DNA of 64,000 nt from Pectobacterium carotovorum (GTDB lineage: Bacteria > Pseudomonadota > Gammaproteobacteria > Enterobacterales > Enterobacteriaceae). The position numbers were made by a program, and so were the translations under genes. This document shows positions 10,203-21,978 of the stretch, one piece after another (the stretch's first letter is position 1; every line of letters begins with the position of its first letter). The notes under the pieces were generated by a model. The model saw nothing but the letters and a program-made list of their open reading frames with translations. It was not told the DNA's origin and made no database searches. The stretch spans positions 124,001-188,000 of the forward strand of contig CP066552.1 of NCBI GenBank assembly GCA_016415585.1, read 5' to 3'.

Positions 10203-11660
10203 CTACATCAGCGGACTAAGCTGCTGGTAGAGAGCCTTAAATGTACGCCTCCGCTCTGCATAGTCGGCGTGACGCTGGGGGGCCGGTTGATGAACCTGTT
10301 CCAGCGGTAGCGGCGGCAGGAGCTCTGCCAGTGGCGTATGCGGATGCATGGCGATTTGCGCCAGACGGGCGGCACCCAGCGCAGGGCCGACATCCCCTCC
10401 CGTGCGGTACTCCAGCGTTTGACCGCTGATATCCGCCAGCATTTGCCGCCAGTAGGCGCTACGTGCACCACCGCCAATCAGCGTAATACTATCGGGCTTG
10501 AGCCCGGTCATATGCAGCGCGTCCATGCCGTCGGCCAGCGCAAATCCCACGCCTTCCAGTACGGCTTTTGCCAGTTCTGCGCGGCCGTGTTGATGGGTGA
10601 GCCCCCAGAATGCGCCTTTGGCATCGGGATTATTGTGCGGTGTGCGCTCGCCGGAAAGATAGGGCAAGAACCACACTGGCGTTATCGTGTCGTCGGCTGG
10701 CGTCGAAGCGATTTCCTGCAACAGTGTAGGCACGCTCTCCGCGTGCGTCAGGTGGGCGACCCAGTCGAGGCAGGACGCGGCGCTTAACATCACGGACATC
10801 AGGTGCCAGGTATTCGGCAGCGCGTGGCAGAAGCTGTGGACGGCATGTTGCGGATTGCTGAGAAAGCCGTCGCTGACGGCGAAGTAAACGCCGGATGTGC
10901 CGAGAGACAGCATCGCCTGACCCGTTTGATACAGCCCGACGCCAATCGCGCCTGCTGCGTTATCTCCACCGCCAGCAATAACGGGGACGGGATCCATACC
11001 CCAACGGCTGGCGATGTCAGGTCGCAGATAACCGGTAATCTGGCTGCCTTCATACAGCGTGGGCATGTGCTTGCGGCTCAGCGCACAGGCTTCCAGCAAA
11101 GTGTCGCTCCAATCTCGTTTTGCGACATCCAGCCAAAGCGTTCCCGCCGCATCGGACATGTCGCTGGCAAATTCTCCCGTCAGACGCCAGCGGAGATAGT
11201 CTTTCGGCAACAGAACCTTGTCGATTTGGCGGAAGATATCGCTTTCGTTTTCCTGCACCCATTTCAGCTTGGGCGCGGTAAATCCCGGCATCATCAGGTT
11301 GCCGGTAATCTGACGCGATGTGGGCACCTGCTGTTCCAGCATTCGGCATTGAGCCGCGCTGCGTCCGTCATTCCAGAGAATCGCGGGTCGCAGCACGTTC
11401 TGGCGAGCATCCAGCAACGTGGCGCCGTGCATTTGCCCGGTCAGCCCCAGTGCTTTCACTGCGCGAAGATTGTGCGTGGCTGCCAACGCCTGTAGCGCCT
11501 TCTCGGTTGCCTGCCACCAGTCTTCAGGCGCCTGTTCCGACCAGAGCGGGTGCGGACGAGAAATGCTCAGCGCAGCGCTATGGCTGGCAACCACCTCGCC
11601 AGCTTCATCCAGCAGGATGGCTTTAACACCCGAAGTACCCAGATCAATACCGATATACAT
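10203..11660 (-). CDS. xylB: Xylulokinase
   Basis: Phosphorylates D-xylulose to xylulose-5-phosphate, the step after xylose isomerase. The 485-residue FGGY-family kinase has the N-terminal phosphate loop MYIGIDLGTSGVKAILLDE, the GLTGQMHGA substrate segment, GGGDNAAGAIGVG with the catalytic Asp, and LSLGTSGVYF and IGGGARSAYWRQ in the ATP-binding half. It is downstream of xylA on the same strand with a 72-base spacer containing a hairpin. Confidence 0.97.
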   Translation of the reverse strand: MYIGIDLGTSGVKAILLDEAGEVVASHSAALSISRPHPLWSEQAPEDWWQATEKALQALAATHNLRAVKALGLTGQMHGATLLDARQNVLRPAILWNDGRSAAQCRMLEQQVPTSRQITGNLMMPGFTAPKLKWVQENESDIFRQIDKVLLPKDYLRWRLTGEFASDMSDAAGTLWLDVAKRDWSDTLLEACALSRKHMPTLYEGSQITGYLRPDIASRWGMDPVPVIAGGGDNAAGAIGVGLYQTGQAMLSLGTSGVYFAVSDGFLSNPQHAVHSFCHALPNTWHLMSVMLSAASCLDWVAHLTHAESVPTLLQEIASTPADDTITPVWFLPYLSGERTPHNNPDAKGAFWGLTHQHGRAELAKAVLEGVGFALADGMDALHMTGLKPDSITLIGGGARSAYWRQMLADISGQTLEYRTGGDVGPALGAARLAQIAMHPHTPLAELLPPLPLEQVHQPAPQRHADYAERRRTFKALYQQLSPLM

Positions 11661-11679
11661 AATGGCTCCTGATAAGCCT

Positions 11680-11705
11680 CTGCGACAGGATTTAGTCTGT
11701 CGCAG
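11680..11705 (-). terminator. Hairpin between xylA and xylB
   Basis: CTGCGACAG (11680-11688) pairs perfectly with CTGTCGCAG (11697-11705) around an eight-base loop. There is no strong T-run on the minus strand, so it is more likely a processing or attenuation hairpin than a full terminator. Confidence 0.5.
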
Positions 11706-11732
11706 TAGGTGTGACGTAGTGAGCGTACCGTT

Positions 11733-13052
11733 TTAGCCAAATAGGTGGCGGTTAACCAGATTTTCCAGCAATTCCTGCTGGCCACTCTGGTGCTGTGGTG
11801 CCAGTTGATGGCTTTCCGCATAGCGGGCAAGCGATTCCAGCGATGCGTTACCTTGCAGGATTTGCTGACCCAGTTCCCCGTTCCAGCCCGCATAGCGTTT
11901 AGCGACCAACTGATTGAGCTTATCATCCTCAATCATTCTGGCGGCGGCTTTGAGCGCTAGTGCCATCGTATCCATCGCGCCGATATGCGCATGGAAAAGG
12001 TCATAGCGATCGGTGCTCTGGCGGCGAACTTTGGCATCAAAGTTCAGGCCACCCGTCGTGAAGCCACCCGCTTTGAGAATTTCGTACATGATCAGCGCGT
12101 TCTCTTCCACGCTGTTAGGGAACTGATCGGTGTCCCAGCCGAGCTGCGGATCGCCGCGGTTCGCATCGACAGATCCGAAAATGCCCAGCGCGACAGCGGT
12201 GGCGATTTCATGATGGAAGGAATGGCCTGCCAGCGTAGCGTGGTTGGCTTCCACGTTGACTTTAATCTCTTTTTCCAGCCCAAACTGCTTCAGAAAGCCA
12301 TAAACGGTGGCGACATCGTAATCGTACTGGTGTTTAGTCGGTTCCTGCGGCTTCGGTTCGATGAGCAGCGTGCCCTGAAAACCGATTTTGTGTTTATGCT
12401 CGACGACCATCTGCATGAAGCGGCCGATCTGTTCACGCTCCTGACGCAGGTCGGTATTGAGCAGGGTTTCATACCCCTCGCGCCCGCCCCACAGCACATA
12501 GTTTTCGCCACCCAGTTTTTGGGTCGCGTTCATGGCAGTGAACACCTGTGTGGCTGCCCAGGCAAAGACGTCTGGGTCAGGACTGGTGGCCGCACCTGCG
12601 CCGTAGCGAGGATGGGTAAAGCAGTTCGCGGTGCCCCACAGTAGCTTCACGCCGCTATCCTGCTGCTTTTCCGCCAGCACATCGGTAATGACCGCAAAGT
12701 TATGCAGATACTCTTTCAGTGAATTCCCTTCTGGCGCGACATCGACATCATGAAAGCAGTAGTAAGGCACGCTGAGCTTTTGAAAGAATTCGAATGCAAT
12801 ATCCGCTTTGCGCTTTGCCAACTCCAGTGCATCGCCTGACTGCTGCCACGGGCGGGCAAAGGAGCCGACGCCAAACATATCCGCGCCGTTCCAGCAGAAC
12901 GTGTGCCAATACGCGACGGCAAAACGCAAATGGTCCGCCATACGTTTACCGAGTATTTCCTGATCGGGATTGTAGTGACGAAAGGCAAAGGGGTTGTTGC
13001 TTTGGCTACCTTCATAACGGACTTTTTCGATCTGTTCAAAATAGGCTTGCAT
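11733..13052 (-). CDS. xylA: Xylose isomerase
   Basis: Converts D-xylose to D-xylulose in the cytoplasm. The 439-residue protein has [14 protein letters not shown], the catalytic His in [11 protein letters not shown], the metal-binding segment [16 protein letters not shown] and the terminal [13 protein letters not shown]. The start [15 protein letters not shown] at 13052 matches the family. An upstream in-frame extension to 13130 has no resemblance to XylA, and AAGGAG lies seven bases before the chosen start. It is divergent from xylF across a shared control region. Confidence 0.97.
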   Translation of the reverse strand: MQAYFEQIEKVRYEGSQSNNPFAFRHYNPDQEILGKRMADHLRFAVAYWHTFCWNGADMFGVGSFARPWQQSGDALELAKRKADIAFEFFQKLSVPYYCFHDVDVAPEGNSLKEYLHNFAVITDVLAEKQQDSGVKLLWGTANCFTHPRYGAGAATSPDPDVFAWAATQVFTAMNATQKLGGENYVLWGGREGYETLLNTDLRQEREQIGRFMQMVVEHKHKIGFQGTLLIEPKPQEPTKHQYDYDVATVYGFLKQFGLEKEIKVNVEANHATLAGHSFHHEIATAVALGIFGSVDANRGDPQLGWDTDQFPNSVEENALIMYEILKAGGFTTGGLNFDAKVRRQSTDRYDLFHAHIGAMDTMALALKAAARMIEDDKLNQLVAKRYAGWNGELGQQILQGNASLESLARYAESHQLAPQHQSGQQELLENLVNRHLFG

Positions 13053-13523
13053 CGTTAACTCCTTAGAAACCACCCAGACGGAAGAGACGGAAATGTGATT
13101 AATTTTCGGAGTGGATGAGTGTTTCCTCAATTACGTTATTTCACACTGAAATTCAGAGAATTATTAAATGTGCGCTGTGTCGCAAAAATAACGGCGTTTT
13201 ACTCTGAATACGCTTCGCAATAGGTAACAAAATGAAAATGTGACTCGACAATAAAATATGACCCGTATCAAAAAATGGAAATTAAACCAAAAAACATAAT
13301 TGGAGGATAAAAATCTGTAATTGATGGGGGGATGTTTAGCGACAATACTCATCTGGCTATTGGAGTCTTACCCGTCATACTTCAAGTTACATGTGCGTTG
13401 GCAGCGTTCAGTCACCCGAATCACTTACTTGTGTAAGCTCATCGGGATTCCCTCTCTTGCCGCCTTCCTGTAACTCGAATTATTTAGGGTATCGCCCTGC
13501 ATCTTAAATAAAAAAGGTACGCT
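13053..13523. promoter_or_regulatory. xylA-xylF divergent control region
   Basis: This 471-bp gene-free stretch separates xylAB from xylFGHR. The xylA-proximal 300 bp are AT-rich and contain TGTGA-type half sites (13095, 13239) that could belong to CRP sites. XylR operators are expected here but no unambiguous repeat pair could be picked by eye. The right third is occupied by the dispersed repeat at 13369-13492, which sits directly upstream of xylF. Confidence 0.55.
13369..13492. repeat. Dispersed intergenic repeat, copy 2
   Basis: The most canonical of three copies: TTACCCGTCATACTTCAAG at the left end, a TCACTTACTTGTGTAAGCTC core, CCCTCTCTTGCCGCCTTCCTG, and AACTCGAATTATTTAGGGTAT at the right end. 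Related copies are at 2693-2813 and 24751-24887. It lies 31 bp before xylF, so it is probably transcribed into the xylF leader or lies in its promoter. Confidence 0.85.
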
Positions 13524-14522
13524 ATGATGAAAGTTAACCATTTTTTACTCTCAGCTTGTGCCGTATTCACTTTAGCTTGTCAGCCCGGATTCGCGAAGGA
13601 CGTTAAAATAGGCATGGCGATTGATGACTTGCGTCTTGAACGCTGGCAGAAAGATCGCGATCTTTTTGTTGAGCAAGCCAAAAAGCAGGGCGCTGATGTT
13701 TTTGTTCAATCAGCAAACGGCAATGAAGCGACGCAAATTTCTCAAATAGAAAACATGATCAATCGCGGTGTCGATGTATTAGTTATTATTCCTTATAACG
13801 GTCAGGTACTTGGTAATGTTATTGCGGAAGCAAAACGTGAGGGAATAAAAGTGCTTGCTTACGATCGCATGATTAATAATGCGGACGTGGATTTTTATAT
13901 TTCATTTGATAATGAAAAGGTTGGAGAGCTACAGGCGAAATATCTCGTCGATAAGGTGCCTGGCGGGAATTATTTCTTAATGGGTGGCTCACCGGTCGAT
14001 AATAATGCGAAGCTGTTTCGTCAGGGGCAAATGAAAGTGCTCACGCCGTTGATCGAGAGTGGGAAAATAAAAGTGGTCGGCGATCAGTGGGTTGATGCCT
14101 GGCTACCAGAGAACGCGCTGAAAATTATGGAAAATGCGCTAACGGCAAACAGTAATAAGATCGATGCTGTTGTGGCGTCGAATGATGCCACGGCGGGTGG
14201 GGCGATTCAGGCGCTTGCCGCACAGGGATTGGCTGGGAAAGTCGCGATTTCCGGTCAGGATGCCGATCTGGCGGCTATCAAACGGATTGTGGCAGGCACA
14301 CAAACTATGACGGTCTATAAACCGATCAGCAAGCTGGCGAAAGATGCCGCAGATATCGCCGTGGTGCTCGGCTCTGATAAAGCTCCGGAATCTAACGCTA
14401 AATTAAACAATGGCTTGAAAGATATACCTTCCTTCTTACTGACTCCGATTCCTGTCGATAAATCCAATATCGATTCCACCGTCATTGCCGATGGCTTCCA
14501 CAAAAAAGCGGATGTGTATTAA
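13524..14522 (+). CDS. xylF: D-xylose ABC transporter, periplasmic binding protein
   Basis: Periplasmic receptor of the XylFGH importer. Residues 1-25 form a signal peptide (hydrophobic core LLSACAVFTLAC) with probable cleavage after PGFA. The mature part is a type I sugar-binding protein (KIGMAIDDLRLERWQKDRD, DVLVIIPYNGQ, ASNDATAGGAIQAL, ISGQDADLAAIKRI). The 332-residue length is normal. The start follows AAAAGG seven bases upstream. First gene of xylFGH-xylR. Confidence 0.97.
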   Translation: MMKVNHFLLSACAVFTLACQPGFAKDVKIGMAIDDLRLERWQKDRDLFVEQAKKQGADVFVQSANGNEATQISQIENMINRGVDVLVIIPYNGQVLGNVIAEAKREGIKVLAYDRMINNADVDFYISFDNEKVGELQAKYLVDKVPGGNYFLMGGSPVDNNAKLFRQGQMKVLTPLIESGKIKVVGDQWVDAWLPENALKIMENALTANSNKIDAVVASNDATAGGAIQALAAQGLAGKVAISGQDADLAAIKRIVAGTQTMTVYKPISKLAKDAADIAVVLGSDKAPESNAKLNNGLKDIPSFLLTPIPVDKSNIDSTVIADGFHKKADVY

Positions 14523-14638
14523 CGCACGTCGCAGCCAATAGATTTCAGGATGTAGGAAATTTACCGAGCCACGATATGCCGTTGTGGCTCGCCACTGTCG
14601 CTGACGAGGTCTGAGACACCTGAATCACGGGGGCCACG

Positions 14639-16180
14639 ATGCCGCATCTGTTGGAAATGAAAAACATCACCAAGGCGTTTGGCGCGGTGAAAGCCGTAGA
14701 TAACGTTAGCCTGATGCTGGACGCGGGTCAGGTCTTGTCGCTGTGTGGCGAGAATGGCTCTGGCAAATCCACCTTAATGAAGGTGCTGTGTGGCATTTAC
14801 CCTCATGGCAGCTATGACGGGCAGATCGTGTTCTCGGGTGACGAGTTACGCGCCAACCATATTCGCGATACGGAGCAAAAAGGCATCGCGATCATTCATC
14901 AGGAATTGGCGCTTGTGAAAGAGATGACGGTGCTGGAGAACCTCTTTTTGGGCAACGAGTGGACGCGTTTTGGTGTGATGGATTACGACAATATGTATCT
15001 ACGCTGCCAGCGCATGCTGGAGCAGGTCAAGCTGGCCGTCGATCCGAATACCAAAGTGGGTGAACTTGGATTAGGTCAGCAGCAACTGGTGGAAATCGCC
15101 AAAGCGCTGAACAAGCAGGTGCGTCTGCTGGTGCTGGATGAGCCAACGGCCTCACTGACCGAACGGGAAACCGCTATCCTGCTTGAGATCATTCAGGATC
15201 TGCGCGATCACGGTATCGCCTGCATCTATATCTCGCACAAGCTCAACGAAGTTAAAGCCATTTCCGATGTGATTTGCGTGATTCGCGATGGGAAGCCGAT
15301 TGGCACGCGTCCGGCGGCTGAGCTGAGCGAGGATCAGATCATTGCCATGATGGTGGGGCGAGAGCTGACGGAGCTTTATCCCAATGAACCGCATGTCATT
15401 GGTGAAGAAGTATTACGCGTAGAACACCTGACCGCCTGGCATCCCGTCAATCGCCATATTCGCCGGGTGGATGATGTCTCGTTTGCGCTACACCGAGGCG
15501 AAATTCTCGGTATCGCCGGGCTGGTTGGGTCGGGGCGTACGGAGACGGTGCAGTGCCTGTTTGGTTCCTACCACGGCCATTGGCAGGGCGACATTTTTAT
15601 TGATGGTAAGCCAGTGACTATCAGCAACTGCCAACAGGCGATGGCACAGGGCATTGTGATGGTGCCTGAGGATCGTAAGAAGGACGGCATCGTCCCGGTG
15701 ATGAGCGTGGCGCAGAACATGACGCTGGCGGCACTCGACCAATTCACGGGGGCATTTTCCATGCTGGATGATGCCCGTGAGCAGGACATCATCCGGCAGT
15801 CGCTGGCGAACCTGAAAGTGAAAACCTCCAGCCCGGAACTGGCTATTGCCCGGTTAAGCGGCGGTAACCAGCAAAAAGCGGTGCTGGCGAAATGCCTATT
15901 GTTGAACCCCCGAATTCTGATTCTCGATGAACCCACGCGCGGCATCGATATCGGTGCCAAATACGAAATCTATAAGCTGATTAATGCGCTGGTAAAACAG
16001 CACATTGCCGTCATTGTCATTTCTTCTGAATTGCCCGAAGTGCTGGGGTTGAGCGATCGGGTATTGGTGATGCATCAGGGGCAGATCAAAGCGGATTTGA
16101 TCAATCGTGATTTAACCCAGGAACAGGTTATGGAAGCTGCATTGAGGAGTGAACATCGTGCTGAAAACATCGCAGTCTGA
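14639..16180 (+). CDS. xylG: D-xylose ABC transporter, ATP-binding protein
   Basis: Double-ABC ATPase powering xylose import. The first nucleotide-binding domain has Walker [13 protein letters not shown], signature [15 protein letters not shown] and Walker [13 protein letters not shown]. The second has a degenerate loop [11 protein letters not shown] and the signature [15 protein letters not shown] with [13 protein letters not shown], the asymmetric pattern normal for sugar ABC ATPases. 513 residues. It follows xylF by 116 bases and overlaps the start of xylH, implying translational coupling. Confidence 0.97.
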   Translation: MPHLLEMKNITKAFGAVKAVDNVSLMLDAGQVLSLCGENGSGKSTLMKVLCGIYPHGSYDGQIVFSGDELRANHIRDTEQKGIAIIHQELALVKEMTVLENLFLGNEWTRFGVMDYDNMYLRCQRMLEQVKLAVDPNTKVGELGLGQQQLVEIAKALNKQVRLLVLDEPTASLTERETAILLEIIQDLRDHGIACIYISHKLNEVKAISDVICVIRDGKPIGTRPAAELSEDQIIAMMVGRELTELYPNEPHVIGEEVLRVEHLTAWHPVNRHIRRVDDVSFALHRGEILGIAGLVGSGRTETVQCLFGSYHGHWQGDIFIDGKPVTISNCQQAMAQGIVMVPEDRKKDGIVPVMSVAQNMTLAALDQFTGAFSMLDDAREQDIIRQSLANLKVKTSSPELAIARLSGGNQQKAVLAKCLLLNPRILILDEPTRGIDIGAKYEIYKLINALVKQHIAVIVISSELPEVLGLSDRVLVMHQGQIKADLINRDLTQEQVMEAALRSEHRAENIAV

Positions 16181-17339
16181 ACAACAACATGTCGCGGGCT
16201 CTGCCTCGATGCTGCAACGGTTGAAAAGCATCAATCTTCAGGTCTACGTGATGATTGCCGCCATCATCGCCATCATGCTTTTTTTCACCTACATGACCGA
16301 CGGGGCGTATCTCAGCGCGCGTAATCTTTCTAACCTGCTGAGGCAAACGGCGATCACTGGCATTCTGGCGGTCGGTATGGTGTTTGTCATTATCTCCGCC
16401 GAAATCGATCTGTCGGTTGGTTCGATGATGGGGCTATTGGGCGGTGCGGCGGCTATTTTTGATGTCTGGCTTGGCTGGCCCCTGCCGTTGACCATCGTTG
16501 TGACGCTCGCGCTGGGATTATTGCTTGGCGCGTGGAATGGCTGGTGGGTCGCCTACCGGAAAGTCCCTTCGTTTATCGTGACGCTGGCGGGGATGCTGGC
16601 TTTTCGCGGCATTCTGATCGGTATCACCAACGGGACCACGGTTTCCCCGACCAGCGAGGCGATGTCGCAGATTGGGCAAAGTTATCTGCCTTCCGGCATC
16701 GGTTTTATGTTCGGTGCCATCGGGCTAATGGTGTTTATTGCCTGGCAGTGGCGTCGGCGCAGTAGCCGCGCCCGATTAGGGTTACCGGTAAATCCACCCG
16801 CAGGCGATATTGGCCGTCAGACCGTGACGGCACTGGTGGTGCTGGGTGCGATTTATCTGCTGAATGACTATCGCGGTGTGCCAACGCCAGTGCTGGTGCT
16901 GACGCTGTTGATGCTGGGCGGTATTTTTCTGGCGACGCGAACCGCATTTGGCCGCCGCATCTATGCCGTGGGGGGGAATATCGATGCCGCTCGCCTATCG
17001 GGCGTGAATGTCGAGCGCACCAAAATGGTGGTATTCGCGATTAACGGCCTGATGGTCGCGGTCGCCGGGCTGATTCTCAGTTCACGCTTGGGCGCTGGTT
17101 CGCCATCCGCCGGGAATATTGCCGAGCTGGATGCGATTGCCGCCTGCGTGATTGGTGGCACCAGTCTGGCTGGCGGGATTGGCAGCGTAGCGGGTGCGGT
17201 GATGGGGGCATTTATCATGGCGTCGCTGGATAACGGGATGAGCATGCTCGATGTGCCGACGTTCTGGCAATACGTCGTAAAAGGCGGAATCCTGCTATTG
17301 GCGGTGTGGATGGATACCGCAACAAAGCGGCGTGTATGA
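16158..17339 (+). CDS. xylH: D-xylose ABC transporter, permease
   Basis: Inner-membrane channel subunit of the xylose importer, with about ten hydrophobic segments. The family motif [19 protein letters not shown] and the C-terminal [19 protein letters not shown] are present. The GTG at 16158 ([10 protein letters not shown]) was chosen because GAGGAG lies eight bases upstream and it gives 393 residues, the usual length. A GTG three codons earlier overlaps the ribosome site. It overlaps xylG by 23 bases. Confidence 0.95.
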   Translation: MLKTSQSEQQHVAGSASMLQRLKSINLQVYVMIAAIIAIMLFFTYMTDGAYLSARNLSNLLRQTAITGILAVGMVFVIISAEIDLSVGSMMGLLGGAAAIFDVWLGWPLPLTIVVTLALGLLLGAWNGWWVAYRKVPSFIVTLAGMLAFRGILIGITNGTTVSPTSEAMSQIGQSYLPSGIGFMFGAIGLMVFIAWQWRRRSSRARLGLPVNPPAGDIGRQTVTALVVLGAIYLLNDYRGVPTPVLVLTLLMLGGIFLATRTAFGRRIYAVGGNIDAARLSGVNVERTKMVVFAINGLMVAVAGLILSSRLGAGSPSAGNIAELDAIAACVIGGTSLAGGIGSVAGAVMGAFIMASLDNGMSMLDVPTFWQYVVKGGILLLAVWMDTATKRRV

Positions 17340-17475
17340 CGTGATGCAGGGTCTGCGGAGGAAATACGCGGCGGCTCGCAATAATCAGCAAATTATTTTG
17401 GCCTCTGGGGGCGCTGTGCTATTCAAGGAAGAAGACTTTATTCAAGGAACTTGCGATTAATGAGCGCCAACTGCC

Positions 17476-18654
17476 ATGTTTGAAAAACGTTATCGCATCA
17501 CGCTGCTGTTCAACGCCAACAAAGTGTATGACCGTCAGGTGGTTGAAGGCGTTGGCGAGTATTTACAGGCTTCCCAGTGCGACTGGGACATCTTCATTGA
17601 AGAGGATTTCCGTTGCCGCATTGATAACATCAAAGAATGGCTGGGTGACGGCGTGATTGCCGATTTTGACGATGGTGAGATTAAACGGCTACTCCAGGAT
17701 GTGAATGTTCCGCTGGTGGGGGTGGGCGGTTCTTACCATCAGCCCGAGGATTATCCGCCCGTGCATTATATCGCGACAGATAATTATGCGCTGGTGGAAA
17801 GCGCGTTTATGCACCTCAAAGAGAAAGGGCTGAACCGCTTTGCTTTCTATGGTTTGCCCGCATCAGGCGGGAAAAGGTGGGCGCAGGAACGGGAGCACGC
17901 TTTCCGACAACTGGTTGCGGCAGAAAAATATCAGGGCGTGGTGTATCAGGGAATGGAAACGTCGCCGGATAACTGGCAATACGCGCAAAATCGGCTGGCT
18001 GACTGGGTGCAGGGGTTACCGCCTCAGACGGGGATTATCGCGGTGACAGATTCCCGCGCACGCCATCTGCTGCAGGTCTGCGAACACCTGAATATTGCCG
18101 TACCGGAAAAGCTGTGCGTCATCGGAATCGATAACGAAGATCTGATTCGCTACCTTTCACGCGTCGCGCTCTCGTCGGTAGCGCAGGGTACGCGCCAAAT
18201 GGGATATCGCGCAGCGAAACTGCTGCATCAGCTGCTGTTGAATCAGGCTGATGTACCGCTGCAACGTATTTTGGTGCCGCCGCTTCGGGTGGTTGAACGT
18301 CGCTCAACGGATTATCGCTCTGTGCACGATCCTGCTGTGATTCAGGCGATGCACTTTATTCGCTATCACGCCTGTAAAGGGATTAAGGTCGAGCAGGTGC
18401 TGGATGCGGTAGGGATTTCCCGCTCTAATCTGGAAAAACGCTTCAAAGACGAAGTCGGCCAGACCATTCACGGCATGATTCATGAGGAAAAGCTGGATCG
18501 GGCGCGTAACTTGCTGATATCGACTTCGCTCTCGATTGGCGAGATCTCGCTGATGTGCGGCTATCCTTCACTGCCCTATTTTTATGCCGTCTTTAAGAAA
18601 GGGTATGACATCACGCCGAAAGAGTACCGCGAGCGTTATGGGGAAGGCTATTAA
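17476..18654 (+). CDS. xylR: Xylose operon transcriptional activator XylR (AraC family)
   Basis: D-xylose-responsive activator of xylAB and xylFGH. The N-terminal about 270 residues form a LacI/periplasmic-binding-protein-like sensor (TLLFNANKVYDRQVVEGVGEY, DRIGIDNEDLIRYLSR-type core). The C-terminal about 100 residues carry two AraC-type helix-turn-helix motifs (VEQVLDAVGISRSNLEKRFK and LSIGEISLMCGYPSLPYFYAVF). 392 residues, as usual. It is last in the xyl cluster, 136 bases after xylH, and could have its own weak promoter in that gap. Confidence 0.96.
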   Translation: MFEKRYRITLLFNANKVYDRQVVEGVGEYLQASQCDWDIFIEEDFRCRIDNIKEWLGDGVIADFDDGEIKRLLQDVNVPLVGVGGSYHQPEDYPPVHYIATDNYALVESAFMHLKEKGLNRFAFYGLPASGGKRWAQEREHAFRQLVAAEKYQGVVYQGMETSPDNWQYAQNRLADWVQGLPPQTGIIAVTDSRARHLLQVCEHLNIAVPEKLCVIGIDNEDLIRYLSRVALSSVAQGTRQMGYRAAKLLHQLLLNQADVPLQRILVPPLRVVERRSTDYRSVHDPAVIQAMHFIRYHACKGIKVEQVLDAVGISRSNLEKRFKDEVGQTIHGMIHEEKLDRARNLLISTSLSIGEISLMCGYPSLPYFYAVFKKGYDITPKEYRERYGEGY

Positions 18655-18720
18655 GGTTATTGATACGGGAAAGGCAGGAAGGCGCGAGGGTGCGCGCCTT
18701 ATCATTAGGTTGGTGAACGG

Positions 18721-19296
18721 TTACGCTGGCACGCGCCAGTAATCGTAATCGATGTGCTCAACCTGGAAGTTGGCGTTTTCTTTGTCACCGGTCAGGCGGT
18801 TGGCGAGGGTAAAGGCAAAATCGAATGTCACGCCCAAACCTTTGCCGCTGATCAGATTGCCGTCTTCCACGACTTTCTCGTCAACGTAAACGCCATCAGT
18901 CACGTCCTGCCATAAATTCCCGGAGCAAACGTAGCGGCGGCCTTTCAGCAGTTTGTTACCACCCAGCACGCGCGCGGCTGCGGAGCACAGCGGGCAAATC
19001 AGTTTTCCCGCGTCATCGTGGCGACGGATAAACTCGACGACCATCGGGTTTGCGGCCAGATTTACCGTCCCCTGTGGGCCGCCAGGAATGACCACGGCAT
19101 CAAACAGCGTGTTCTGGTTTCTTTCCAGCAGAGCATCGGCAAACATGCGAATATTGTGATAACTGTGCAGCTCCAGTCTGTCATAGCATGACAGCATGGT
19201 GACTTCTATCTTCATACGGTGCAGAACATCAATCACCATAATCGCTTCTGCTTCTTCAAACCCAGGAGCCAGCAGAACGGCGACTTTCTTAGACAT
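18721..19296 (-). CDS. DJ-1/PfpI family protein
   Basis: Cytoplasmic protein of the DJ-1/ThiJ/PfpI superfamily, 191 residues. Seen: LLAPGFEEAEAIMVIDVLHRMKI at the N-terminus with the conserved Glu, VIPGGPQGTVNL, and a nucleophile-elbow segment LICPLCSAAARVLGG with the expected cysteine. Members act in protein or metabolite deglycation, as chaperones or as peptidases; which applies here cannot be read from the sequence. The start at 19296 (MSKKVAVLL) has GGAGA six bases upstream, better than a start seven codons earlier. It stands alone, convergent to xylR. Confidence 0.85.
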   Translation of the reverse strand: MSKKVAVLLAPGFEEAEAIMVIDVLHRMKIEVTMLSCYDRLELHSYHNIRMFADALLERNQNTLFDAVVIPGGPQGTVNLAANPMVVEFIRRHDDAGKLICPLCSAAARVLGGNKLLKGRRYVCSGNLWQDVTDGVYVDEKVVEDGNLISGKGLGVTFDFAFTLANRLTGDKENANFQVEHIDYDYWRVPA

Positions 19297-21055
<1,759 letters not shown>

Positions 21056-21074
21056 CTCACAGATTGAGTGATAT

Positions 21075-21110
21075 AAAAATCCGGAATCGTTTCGCGTTTC
21101 CGGATTTTTT
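21075..21110 (+). terminator. Intrinsic terminator of argG
   Basis: AAAAATCCGGAA (21075-21086) pairs perfectly with TTCCGGATTTTT (21098-21109) and runs into an extended T tract. Confidence 0.93.
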
Positions 21111-21327
21111 TTATCTGTTTATCATCTGTTTATGTTTGATTCTCTCCCGATGTTTTTTCCTGTATGAACTCTTGCTGACAATGCAGGTTGCATCTGTACA
21201 ACTGCCGTAGAAAGAGACAAAATACCTATAAATAAGCAACTAGGATAATATCTGAAGGCGAAAGAGCTGCGGGATGGGATGGGGTGTCGTTTTTGGGGTT
21301 ATGTATTAACTTTTCAATGGAGGAAAA

Positions 21328-21978
21328 ATGTTAGAGATATTTGATGTAAGTCACACCTTGTTGTCAGAAACAAAATCAGAAGAGCTATTTATCCTCAGAA
21401 AAGAGACGTTTAAAGATCGACTGAACTGGGCTGTGCAATGTACTGATGGAATGGAGTTTGATCAATATGATAATAATAATACGACTTATCTTTTTGGTAT
21501 AAAGGATAACACGGTTATTTGTAGTCTGAGATTTATCGAAACAAAATACCCTAACATGATTACTGGAACATTTTTCCCTTATTTCAAGGAGGTAAATATC
21601 CCTGAAGGGAATTACCTGGAATCTAGTCGGTTCTTTGTGGATAAATCACGAGCGAAAGATATTCTCGGCAATGAATACCCAATTAGTTCTATGCTGTTTC
21701 TTTCAATGATTAATTATTCAAGGGATAAGGGTTATGAGGGAATATATACGATAGTGAGTCATCCTATGCTGACAATATTAAAACGTTCTGGCTGGGGAAT
21801 TAGTGTGGTCGAGCAAGGCTTATCAGAAAAGCAGGAGAGAGTGTATTTAGTTTTCCTTCCCGTTGATGATGAAAATCAGGAAGCGTTGGCTCGTCGTATT
21901 AATCGCAGTGGTACATTCATGAGCAATGAATTGAAGCAGTGGCCTCTACGGGTACCAGCCGCTATTGCACAGGCTTAA
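21328..21978 (+). CDS. expI: N-acylhomoserine lactone synthase ExpI/CarI (LuxI family)
   Basis: Makes the quorum-sensing signal N-(3-oxoacyl)-homoserine lactone from S-adenosylmethionine and acyl-ACP. In Pectobacterium this controls plant-cell-wall-degrading enzymes and, in some strains, carbapenem. The 216 residues have the LuxI signature residues (FILRKETFKDRLNW, FDQYDNNNTTYLFG, SLRFIETKYPNMI, ESSRFFVDKSR, ISSMLFLSMINYS). Start at 21328 follows GGAGGA. Its last 17 bases overlap the convergent luxR-type gene expR. GC content is clearly below that of argG, as is usual for this locus. The acyl-chain class (C6 versus C8) was not decided. Confidence 0.96.
   Translation: MLEIFDVSHTLLSETKSEELFILRKETFKDRLNWAVQCTDGMEFDQYDNNNTTYLFGIKDNTVICSLRFIETKYPNMITGTFFPYFKEVNIPEGNYLESSRFFVDKSRAKDILGNEYPISSMLFLSMINYSRDKGYEGIYTIVSHPMLTILKRSGWGISVVEQGLSEKQERVYLVFLPVDDENQEALARRINRSGTFMSNELKQWPLRVPAAIAQA

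Noticed and set aside
10803..11495. 230-codon open frame antisense to xylB
   Set aside because: Overlaps a clear xylulokinase gene throughout and shows no domain.
21183..21210. Possible lux box upstream of expI (CTGTACAACTG)
   Set aside because: Only half of the consensus fits and no symmetric 20-bp element could be defined.
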